Source of the DNA: JBIQLO01 sp044464175
GTDB taxonomy: Bacteria; Planctomycetota; Phycisphaerae; Tepidisphaerales; Tepidisphaeraceae
Length of the DNA: 7,141 bases
Assembly: GCA_044464175.1 (NCBI GenBank)
Contig: JBIQLO010000198.1
Location: 1 to 7,141 of the forward strand
Direction of reading: 5' to 3'
The notes under the pieces were generated by a model, which was not told the DNA's origin, ran no database searches, and was given only the letters and a program-made list of their open reading frames with translations. This document shows, piece after piece, positions 1 to 5,316 of this stretch. Position 1 is the stretch's first letter. The number at the start of each line of letters is the position of its first letter. The translations under genes were made by a program, and so were the position numbers.

Positions 1-543
1 GAAGCCCTTGTCCACGTTGAACTTGTCCACCGCCCGCAGCAGCGCCATGTTTCCTTCGCTGACGATTTCGGCGAAGTCCACATCGCCCAGCCGGGTGCGC
101 TTGGCCATCGCCAGCACCAGCGCCAGGTTGGTGCGCACCAGGTACTCCCGGAAATGCTCGAAGCGGCGGTGCCACTGGAGAAATTCCTCGGCCAGTTCCT
201 GGGTGAGCCCTTCGCGGGCGATCTTCCTCTGCAGGCTCGAGAGGCGCTTTTTGGCATAGTTGAAGCGCAGGAACATCAACTGCTCCTCCTGCGTGCTCAT
301 CAACTGCGGGGTCGATCCGCTGGTGTCGACCACCTCATCGCGGGTGGGCTGATACCAGCTGGTCATCGGCAGCGCCGGGGTCTGCTCATAATCAAAGAGT
401 TTCCTGGCCACATCCCGCCCCTTGAGCAGCGGGCTGTCCATATAGGCGTAGTTTTCAAGCAGCAACGGTTCCACCTTGCCGCGCAACACGCGCCCGGCCA
501 TGCGCTTCTTCGCTTCCTTCTGTTTGGCAACTTTCACAGCCAT
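1..543 (-). CDS. sigma-70 family RNA polymerase sigma factor, N-terminal part (cut by window edge)
   Basis: The protein should bind core RNA polymerase and direct promoter recognition. Translating the minus strand from the ATG at 543-541 gives 181 open residues up to the window edge. Residues 134-150 (YLVRTNLALVLAMAKRT) match sigma region 2.1. Residues 153-181 (GDVDFAEIVSEGN, then MALLRAVDKFNVDKGF) match region 2.2, the main core-binding helix. Residues 79-101 (PQLMSTQEEQLMFLRFNYAKKRL in two parts) resemble region 1.2. The first 20 residues are Lys/Arg rich. Regions 2.3, 2.4, 3 and 4 lie outside the window, so the class (primary or alternative) cannot be settled. The start is supported by an AAAGGAGG Shine-Dalgarno at about 553-560, nine bases upstream. 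The gene is divergent from the nadD cluster. The wording of region 2 suggests a planctomycete; that is recognition from memory. Confidence 0.93.
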   Translation of the reverse strand, partial: MAVKVAKQKEAKKRMAGRVLRGKVEPLLLENYAYMDSPLLKGRDVARKLFDYEQTPALPMTSWYQPTRDEVVDTSGSTPQLMSTQEEQLMFLRFNYAKKRLSSLQRKIAREGLTQELAEEFLQWHRRFEHFREYLVRTNLALVLAMAKRTRLGDVDFAEIVSEGNMALLRAVDKFNVDKGF

Positions 544-596
544 GATCACTGGCCTCCTTTTCCGTAGAGTGCCATTGCTTGAATTCGTCCGATAGC

Positions 597-602
597 ATTA
601 TA
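597..602 (-). promoter_or_regulatory. probable -10 element for the sigma factor gene
   Basis: The minus strand reads TATAAT exactly at 602-597, about 54 bases upstream of the sigma factor ATG, which would give a leader of roughly 45-50 bases. The two bases just before it are TG, but without the spacer base of a standard extended -10. No good TTGACA match lies 16-18 bases upstream (the site reads ATAAGG or TAAGGG). The assignment rests on the perfect -10 hexamer and its position in an intergenic gap. Confidence 0.45.
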
Positions 603-613
603 CACGATCGCGA

Positions 614-636
614 CCGGACCCTTATACTACGTCCGG
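614..636. repeat. short inverted repeat at the -35 position of the sigma factor promoter
   Basis: CCGGAC at 614-619 and GTCCGG at 631-636 are a perfect 6-bp inverted repeat with an 11-base AT-rich spacer (CCTTATACTAC). It sits where the -35 region of the proposed sigma factor promoter would lie. It could be an operator for a dimeric regulator, but a 6-bp match in a GC-rich genome can arise by chance. Confidence 0.3.
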
Positions 637-822
637 CAGACCGCTTCGTTCGCTTTTCTTAAATATTGATCATACAATTCTTTATTTTCACTTCAGGTCT
701 CCAAATCGGCCACGTTCTCTTACTGGACACTTATCGGACGCCTTGGTGAGGGAGGCCCCCGGGGCACTGGTTCCAGCTCGCGCCACACCCATTGTCTGGC
801 TTTCTTAGCAAGAGGGGTGCCA

Positions 823-999
823 ATGAACGACGGACCTCCTATTTGGGTCGTGGTGGCGGCCAGAGGATGGGCAGAAGTGAGGCTAAAGTACATCTTCTTG
901 GTATGCCCAATTACCGGAGAGGTCCGGGCGCTCTATCTGGAGCATGAGGATCGGGTTATATTCGGCTTCCTCGGAACGCGCAGTCAGGTGTATGGCTGA
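823..999 (+). CDS. possible small protein of 58 residues, unknown
   Basis: The ORF begins at ATG 823 with a good Shine-Dalgarno (GAGGGG at 812-817, five bases upstream) and ends with TGA, 27 bases before nadD. An in-frame GTG at 817 would overlap the ribosome site, so ATG 823 is preferred. The product (MNDGPPIWVVVAARGW at the start, QVYG at the end) alternates hydrophobic and charged residues, as in beta strands (KYIFLVCPITGEVRALYL). It has no signal peptide or clear membrane helix. I do not recognise it. By hand count about 36 of 57 third codon positions are G or C, which looks lower than in the genes downstream. It could be a real small gene co-transcribed with nadD, a remnant, or chance. 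Confidence 0.3.
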   Translation: MNDGPPIWVVVAARGWAEVRLKYIFLVCPITGEVRALYLEHEDRVIFGFLGTRSQVYG

Positions 1000-1026
1000 A
1001 GCCGTCCGACATCGGCGGAGCGGCCT

Positions 1027-1626
1027 ATGGCTACCTTCTGTTTTGGGGGAAGTTTCAACCCCATCCATCTGGGGCACCTGATCTGCGCCCGGGCCGCGGC
1101 CGAGGCGCTGGGGCTGCCGGGGGTGCGGCTCATTCCCAGCGCCCAGCCCCCCCACAAGCCCAAGGATGCGGGCATTGCACCGGTGGCGCATCGGCTGGCA
1201 ATGTGCCGCCGGGCGGTGGAGGGGGACCCGTTTTTCAGCGTGGACGACCGGGAGGCACGGCGGGCGGGGCCCAGCTACACGATCGACACCGTCCGCCAAC
1301 TCCGGGGCGAGGGGGCAAGGCAGGTCTATTGGCTGATCGGGGCGGACATGCTGGCGATCCTGCCGAAATGGCACCAGGCCGAGCAACTTCTGCGGGAAGT
1401 GCAGTTCGTGGTGATGGCCCGGCCGGGGTGGGGCATGGACTGGGGAACCCTGCCGCCGGCGTTCCAGCCACTGCGCCGGCACGTGGTGGAGGTGCCGCAG
1501 ATTGACATCAGCGCCACCCTGATCCGCCGGCGGGTGGAACAGGGGCGGCCGATCTCGTATCTGGTGCCGCCGGGGGTTCGAGAGTACATTCTCCAGCATC
1601 GACTTTATTCGGCGCCGCAATCTTGA
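1027..1626 (+). CDS. nadD: nicotinate-nucleotide adenylyltransferase NadD
   Basis: This cytoplasmic enzyme joins nicotinate mononucleotide and ATP to give deamido-NAD, the adenylylation step of NAD synthesis. The 199-residue product has the usual family length. The nucleotidyltransferase signature GGSFNPIHLGH is at residues 7-17, with the two histidines of the HxGH motif at 14 and 17. SAQPPHK near residue 40 matches the family's PxxPPHK substrate loop. IGADML matches the GxDxL segment, and DISATLIRRR near the C-terminus corresponds to the family's ISSTxIR motif, here with Ala for the second Ser. The start is ATG at 1027 with GGAG at 1017-1020, six bases upstream. waaA follows closely on the same strand, so the two are probably co-transcribed. 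Confidence 0.95.
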   Translation: MATFCFGGSFNPIHLGHLICARAAAEALGLPGVRLIPSAQPPHKPKDAGIAPVAHRLAMCRRAVEGDPFFSVDDREARRAGPSYTIDTVRQLRGEGARQVYWLIGADMLAILPKWHQAEQLLREVQFVVMARPGWGMDWGTLPPAFQPLRRHVVEVPQIDISATLIRRRVEQGRPISYLVPPGVREYILQHRLYSAPQS

Positions 1627-1685
1627 CCAGGCGGAGGGGGCGATATCCCGCTTCCGAACGGTTGCAGCTCCGATTCTCTGAATCC

Positions 1686-3044
1686 ATGAATGTTTACGAT
1701 CTTGTCTATGGGGCGGGGCTGGCCGCGGCGGCGCCCTTCTGGCTGAGCAAGGGATCGGCGCGCCGGAAGGTGCTGGGGGCCTTGCGCGGGCGAATGGGGC
1801 AGGTGCCGGCGCGGGCCAACGATGGGCCGGCGGTTCTCATTCATGCCGTGAGCCTGGGGGAGATGAACGCGACGCGGGCGCTGGTGGCGGGGCTGGAAGC
1901 CGCCCGGCCGGAGTTGCGGTTCATCCTCAGCGCCACCACCGATACCGGCTTTAACCGGGGGATGGAGCTGTACGGGAAGCACCCGCGGGCGACGGTGATC
2001 CGGTATCCCCTGGATTTCAGCCCGGCCGTGGAACGCGTGCTGGATCGACTGCGGCCCAGCGCGGTGGCGCTGATGGAGCTGGAGGTGTGGCCCAACTTCC
2101 TGGGGCACTGCGCCCGGCGCGGCATCCCCGTGGCGCTGCTCAACGGGCGGCTGACGGAAAAGAGTTTTCGCAACTATCGCCGTGCCCGGCCGCTGGTGCG
2201 GGGCATGTTCCGGCGACTGGCCCGGGTGTGCGCACAGGAAGAAGTCTATGCGCGGCGGTTTATTGAGCTGGGGGCCGATCCTGCGCGGGTGGAGGTGACC
2301 GGCACGATGAAATTCGACACCGCGCCGGCGGGAGAGCGCGTGGACGGAGATGCGGAGCTTGGCCAGGCGGTGGGGCTGCGGGCGGGGGAGGCGATCTGGG
2401 TCTGCGGGTCCACCGGACCGGGGGAAGAGGAGCTCGTGCTGGGGGCCTACGAGCGACTACAAGAGCGGTTTGCGGGGCTGCGGCTGGTCCTCGTGCCGCG
2501 CAAGCCGGAGCGGTTTGACGAGGTGGCCCGGTTGATTGCCGCCCGGGGGTTTGGGCTGGTGCGGCGGAGCCAGAAGCGGGATTCGGCCGCCGGAATTCAG
2601 GAACCCGGAGACGACCATCCGCCCGTGGTTCTCGGAGACACGCTGGGCGAGCTGCGGAAGTTTTACAGCCTGGCGACGGTGGTGTTTGTGGGGCGGACAT
2701 TGCTGGACCTGGGGCCCAGCCAGCACGGCAGCGACATGATCGAACCGGCGGCCCTGGGCAAGCCGGTGGTGGTGGGCCGGTTCACGGGGAATTTCGCCGA
2801 GCCGATGCGGCAGTTCCGGGCGGCCGAGGCGCTGGTGGAAATCGAGGGGGCGGAGGACCTGGAGCCGGCCATCGGACGGCTGCTGGGCGATCCGGAGGCG
2901 GCGGCCGCTTTGGGCGGCCGGGCGCGCGGGGTGGTCGAAGCGCAGCGCGGGGCGACGCAACGACAGGTGCAGGCGCTGCTGGACCTGCTTGGGCACCCCG
3001 TAGCCGCTATAATGAATGGGCAAGCCAACCGGAGGCCGACATGA
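1686..3044 (+). CDS. waaA: 3-deoxy-D-manno-octulosonic acid (Kdo) transferase
   Basis: This membrane-anchored GT-B glycosyltransferase moves Kdo from CMP-Kdo to lipid A precursor. From ATG 1686 the product has 452 residues. Residues 1-20 (MNVYDLVYGAGLAAAAPFWL) are the short hydrophobic N-terminal anchor typical of the family. IHAVSLGE at about 52-59 carries the conserved Glu taken as catalytic base. ELEVWPN (131-137), NGRL (153-156), GTMKFD (206-211), GSTGPGEEE (241-249), PRKPERF (271-277), GDTLGEL (317-323) and DMIEPAALGKPV (350-361) match family blocks in order. The frame is open back to a TTG at 1623, overlapping the nadD stop, but those 21 extra residues (MTRRRGRYPASERL and on) precede the anchor and do not fit. 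No start lies at the right distance from the strong GGAGGGGG at 1633-1640, so the start is uncertain. The tail after LLDLLG carries the promoter proposed for the next genes. Confidence 0.93.
   Translation: MNVYDLVYGAGLAAAAPFWLSKGSARRKVLGALRGRMGQVPARANDGPAVLIHAVSLGEMNATRALVAGLEAARPELRFILSATTDTGFNRGMELYGKHPRATVIRYPLDFSPAVERVLDRLRPSAVALMELEVWPNFLGHCARRGIPVALLNGRLTEKSFRNYRRARPLVRGMFRRLARVCAQEEVYARRFIELGADPARVEVTGTMKFDTAPAGERVDGDAELGQAVGLRAGEAIWVCGSTGPGEEELVLGAYERLQERFAGLRLVLVPRKPERFDEVARLIAARGFGLVRRSQKRDSAAGIQEPGDDHPPVVLGDTLGELRKFYSLATVVFVGRTLLDLGPSQHGSDMIEPAALGKPVVVGRFTGNFAEPMRQFRAAEALVEIEGAEDLEPAIGRLLGDPEAAAALGGRARGVVEAQRGATQRQVQALLDLLGHPVAAIMNGQANRRPT
2987..3025 (+). promoter_or_regulatory. 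probable promoter and operator of the toxin-antitoxin pair, inside the waaA 3' end
   Basis: A perfect TATAAT lies at 3008-3013, 27 bases before the antitoxin ATG, in otherwise very GC-rich coding DNA; it encodes part of AAIMNG in WaaA. No good -35 hexamer is found 16-18 bases upstream. The hexamer is flanked by GCTTGGGCA (2987-2995) and TGGGCAAGC (3017-3025). These form an imperfect inverted repeat (7 of 9 positions pair) and share the direct repeat TGGGCA. Ribbon-helix-helix antitoxins usually repress their own operon by binding such repeats around the promoter. The operator role is inference. Confidence 0.4.
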
Positions 3045-3349
3045 CAAGTTTGAATCTGACCCTTCCGCCGGACCTGGAATCCTACCTGCGCGAGCGGACC
3101 AAGGCGTACGGCTCGACCGAGGAATACCTGTCGGACCTGATCCGGCGCGAGCGCGAGGGCCGGGCGGCGTATGAACAGCGGCGGGAGGAATTGCGGAAGG
3201 AGCTGGATGTCGGCATTCGCCAGTTGGAAAACGGAGAGTTCACTGAATACAACGCGCAGACCATCGGAAATCTGGCGGATGAAATCTGTGCCAAAGGCCG
3301 GTCCCGGTTGAGGTCAGGCAACGGAGCGGCCGGACATGAAAAGCATTAA
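3041..3349 (+). CDS. parD: ParD-type ribbon-helix-helix antitoxin
   Basis: The likely role is to bind and neutralise the toxin encoded next, and to repress the operon as a dimeric DNA-binding protein. The product has 102 residues. Residues 3-37 (SLNLTLPPDLESYLRERT, then KAYGSTEEYLSDLIRRE) have the ribbon-helix-helix pattern of ParD: an N-terminal beta strand with alternating residues, helix A, a Gly-Ser turn and helix B. Residues 38-57 are charged and probably helical. DVGIRQLENGEFTE at 56-69 matches the toxin-wrapping C-terminal part seen in ParD. The ATG overlaps the waaA stop codon (ATGA), and GGAGG at 3031-3035 is five bases upstream, so translation can couple to waaA or start independently. 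The C-terminal Ser/Gly/His-rich tail (residues 91-102) overlaps the toxin start by 14 bases. Confidence 0.88.
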   Translation: MTSLNLTLPPDLESYLRERTKAYGSTEEYLSDLIRREREGRAAYEQRREELRKELDVGIRQLENGEFTEYNAQTIGNLADEICAKGRSRLRSGNGAAGHEKH

Positions 3350-3632
3350 GGTCTCTGACAGGGCGCGGGAGGATCTGGATGCACTCTGGCTGGATATCGC
3401 CGCCGACAACAGTCGCGCGGCGGATCGTTTGGTCCATCGAATTGTCAATCAGTACACAAAACTCTGTCAGTTTCCCGGCATGGGCCCGCGGCGGGATGAA
3501 TTGCGGCCGGGGCTGCGGAGCTGGCCGGTGGGAAATTACCTGATTTTTTACAAATCCACGGACGAGGGCATTGAGATCATTCGCATCCTGCACGGGGCGC
3601 GTGACCTGCCGACGTTGTTTGACCCTTCATAA
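3336..3632 (+). CDS. parE: ParE/RelE-superfamily toxin
   Basis: This 98-residue protein is the likely toxin of a type II pair; ParE members poison DNA gyrase, while RelE relatives cleave mRNA on the ribosome. It follows the ParE pattern throughout: VSDRAREDLDALWLDIA (6-22) for the first helix, RLVHRIVNQYTKLCQFPGMG (31-50) for the second helix and loop, then RDELRPGLRSWPVGNYLIFY (53-72) and EGIEIIRILHGARDLP (77-92) for the beta sheet. The GLRSxPVGxYxIFY and RILHGARD blocks are the strongest family marks and point to ParE rather than RelE. The start ATG lies 14 bases inside the antitoxin gene, the usual coupled arrangement. No truncation is visible, so it is probably intact. Confidence 0.92.
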   Translation: MKSIKVSDRAREDLDALWLDIAADNSRAADRLVHRIVNQYTKLCQFPGMGPRRDELRPGLRSWPVGNYLIFYKSTDEGIEIIRILHGARDLPTLFDPS

Positions 3633-3646
3633 ACCCCAGGACACCC

Positions 3647-4645
3647 ATGCGTTATCTTGCCACCCTTGCCGAGGAACCCCTCGCCCGAAAATTCGGGGAT
3701 TATCTGCTGACCCTGGGGATCCATCACGAACTGGAGGCGGGCCAGAAGGGATGGGATTTGTGGATTGCCGATGAGGATGACCTGGAGCGGGCGCAGCGGG
3801 AACTGGGAGAATTTGAGCGGAATCCGGGCGAAGCGCGCTACGAGGCGGCCGCCCACTCGGCCAAGGCGGTGCGGGCCGAACACGAAAAGGCGGCCCTCCG
3901 GCGGCGCAAGAATTTCGTGGATGTGCGGACCAGTTGGGCGATCGGGGCCATGGAAAAGAGCTTTCCGGTCACGATCACACTGATTCTGTTGTCGGTCCTG
4001 GCGACGCTGCTGGTCTATGGGGGGGACCAGCGCGGGGTGCCGGTCTTCAGCCACTTGAGCATCGCCAAGGCCGACCTCGGGCCGCAGGCCACGCGGGCCG
4101 AACGCCTCCGCTATCGCGCCAGCCACATCACCGCCGGGCGGGTGTTGCGGGAGGAAGGGGTCTGGACCCTGCTGCAAATCCGCTGGCTGGGGCTGTGGGA
4201 GGTGCAACACGGGCAAATCTGGCGGCTCATCACCCCCATCTTCGTCCATTTTGGCCTGCTCCACATTCTCTTTGACATGTGGTGGCTCTACGACCTGGGA
4301 CGGGCGGTGGAGAGCCGCAAGGGGCACTGGAAACTGCTGGGGATCGTGCTGCTGTGCGGGGTAGTGGGGAACCTGGGGCAATACCTCTGGAGCGGGGCCG
4401 ATTTCGGCGGCATGTCGGGGGTGGTCTATGGGCTGCTGGGGTATCTCTGGATCAAGGGGCGACTGCAGCCGCACGAACAACTGGGAGTGCAACCGGTGAT
4501 CGTCTGGTTCATGCTGGGGTGGCTGGTGCTGTGCATGACCGGGATGATCGGGCCAATCGCCAACGGGGCGCACCTGATGGGATTGATCACCGGCGTACTG
4601 ATCGCAGCGGCGGCCTATGGATTGAAGCGGGCGCGCCGGCTGTAG
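3647..4645 (+). CDS. glpG: GlpG-type rhomboid intramembrane serine protease
   Basis: This inner-membrane protease cleaves membrane proteins within the bilayer. The 332-residue product begins with a cytoplasmic NRho-like domain as in E. coli GlpG (residues 1-65; RKFGDYLLTLGIHHELE, then WDLWIADEDDLERAQRELGEF). A charged linker precedes the first membrane helix at about 106-125. Later helices lie near 196-217, 227-248, 256-270, 283-300 and 303-325. The catalytic serine is S257 in GGMSGVVYGLLGY and the histidine is H309 in NGAHLMGLITG. H206 in HILFD matches GlpG H150; S257 is 51 residues further, as in E. coli. The oxyanion-hole Asn (GlpG N154) is Asp here (D210). The loop between helices 1 and 2 is about 45 residues longer than in E. 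coli. AGG at 3638-3640 precedes the ATG by six bases. Active dyad intact, so probably functional. Confidence 0.93.
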   Translation: MRYLATLAEEPLARKFGDYLLTLGIHHELEAGQKGWDLWIADEDDLERAQRELGEFERNPGEARYEAAAHSAKAVRAEHEKAALRRRKNFVDVRTSWAIGAMEKSFPVTITLILLSVLATLLVYGGDQRGVPVFSHLSIAKADLGPQATRAERLRYRASHITAGRVLREEGVWTLLQIRWLGLWEVQHGQIWRLITPIFVHFGLLHILFDMWWLYDLGRAVESRKGHWKLLGIVLLCGVVGNLGQYLWSGADFGGMSGVVYGLLGYLWIKGRLQPHEQLGVQPVIVWFMLGWLVLCMTGMIGPIANGAHLMGLITGVLIAAAAYGLKRARRL

Positions 4646-4673
4646 ACGGGCTCGCCGAGGCCGTCGCGGGGTC
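4644..4673. repeat. 30-bp repeat R30, copy 1
   Basis: This copy matches 5621-5650 at 27 of 30 positions, with an identical 19-base core CTCGCCGAGGCCGTCGCGG at 4651-4669. It starts within the glpG stop codon (TAG at 4643-4645), so it abuts the gene exactly. Copy 2 contains GCCTCG-C-CGAGGC, a short palindrome that is only partly kept here. Both copies are in the same orientation. Confidence 0.75.
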
Positions 4674-4697
4674 AACAACCCTGCCCACAGAGGGGGT

Positions 4698-4751
4698 GTA
4701 GGGTGGGCTTCAGCCCACCAGCCGTTGATGGTGGGCCAAGGCCCACCCTAC
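4698..4751. repeat. 54-bp double-hairpin palindromic repeat H54, copy 1
   Basis: The element is identical to 5560-5613 except at three positions, all in the central linker. It can form two tandem hairpins: GGTGGGC-TTCA-GCCCACC (4702-4719) and GGTGGGCC-AA-GGCCCACC (4730-4747). Alternatively, the ends GTAGGGTGGGC and GCCCACCCTAC (11 bp, perfect) can pair with each other. This is REP-like design. No T-run follows, so it is not a classic intrinsic terminator, though it may stabilise or end the glpG transcript. Confidence 0.85.
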
Positions 4752-4863
4752 GAACGGGAAAATTTCGTGCAAGGCGGCACATTGGGAGCATTTTACCGAT
4801 TCGTAATGAAATGCGCGCGTGGGCAATTCCTCGTGCTGCCCATCCCGTGATGGAGAGCGGATC

Positions 4864-5316
4864 ATGGCAAAAATGAAAAAATATAGCGATGATGTGGTGG
4901 AGTTTTCCTATCCCGCAGGCTTTCATTTGCAAGCCTGTACTAAATCGGGGCAATATGTGTTGGGCCAGGGTAAGAAGCAATATTTCTTGATGAGCATTGT
5001 GCCTAGGGAATGGGGAGATGTCTTTGAACAGAAAGCACAATATCCATCGCCCGAACCGGACCGGGAAAAACTGACCATATGCCGTAACTATGTACTGGGT
5101 GGCAAGCGGGGACGGGCCATTCTGGCGGAAATAGTCGATCCCACAGGGAAAATAATTGGTAAAGGGGTAGAATTTTTCATCGAAAAAGGCGCATGGTCGG
5201 CCAAGATATCATTGAATGCAACACCGCCAACGGACTTCAGTGATATGGAGCAAATCGTGGCAACCCTACAAATCAAAAGTGGCAAAAGTGAGCATGAATC
5301 GAGGGCGGGCAGATGA
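4864..5316 (+). CDS. unrecognised 150-residue protein
   Basis: I do not recognise this protein with confidence. ATG 4864 is preferred because GGAGAGCGG (4852-4860) precedes it; an in-frame start at 4819 would add 15 residues through sequence without a ribosome site. The N-terminus (MAKMKKYSDDVVEFSYPAGF) has no signal peptide, and there is no membrane helix, so it is probably cytoplasmic. The order EFSYPAGF, then YFLMSIVP, GRAILAEIVDPTGK, GVEFFIEKGAWSAKISL and a final MEQIVATLQIK recalls small Mog1/PsbP/DcrB-like alpha-beta domains (FxYPxGW opening, late helix with a 'ml.i..S' end). This is a weak resemblance. Base use differs from the neighbours: two 60-base rows (4861-4920, 5161-5220) count 42% G+C, against 65% in a nadD row (1501-1560) and 70% in a waaA row (2401-2460). 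It lies between two copies of H54, which suggests acquisition. Its stop overlaps a following start (ATGA). Confidence 0.75.
   Translation: MAKMKKYSDDVVEFSYPAGFHLQACTKSGQYVLGQGKKQYFLMSIVPREWGDVFEQKAQYPSPEPDREKLTICRNYVLGGKRGRAILAEIVDPTGKIIGKGVEFFIEKGAWSAKISLNATPPTDFSDMEQIVATLQIKSGKSEHESRAGR

Larger units (their letters stand above)
544..822. other. intergenic region between divergent sigma factor gene and nadD cluster
   Basis: This stretch holds the sigma factor leader and promoter. From about 651 to 690 it is clearly AT-rich against the GC-rich surroundings, which suits promoter DNA. I found no convincing -35/-10 pair on the plus strand, no tRNA and no recognisable structured RNA. The part from 740 to 822 has G-rich runs but no stem I would defend. 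Confidence 0.5.

Noticed and set aside
8..567. Plus-strand ORFs opposite the sigma factor gene
   Set aside because: They are antisense frames; the minus-strand reading gives clear sigma-70 region 2.
765..800. tRNA-like T-arm (GGTTCCAGCTC)
   Set aside because: No matching acceptor, D or anticodon stems could be drawn around it.
930..960. RNase P RNA-like motif (GAGGTCCGGGCGCTC)
   Set aside because: The conserved GAGGAAAGTCC core is not present and no P4 partner lies nearby.
883..1620. Minus-strand ORF of 245 residues opposite nadD
   Set aside because: It is a shadow of nadD, whose motifs on the plus strand are complete.
3548..4678. Minus-strand ORF of 376 residues opposite parE and glpG
   Set aside because: Its product is a Pro/Gln/His/Arg-rich mirror of the glpG codons with no domain, and both genes on the plus strand are secure.
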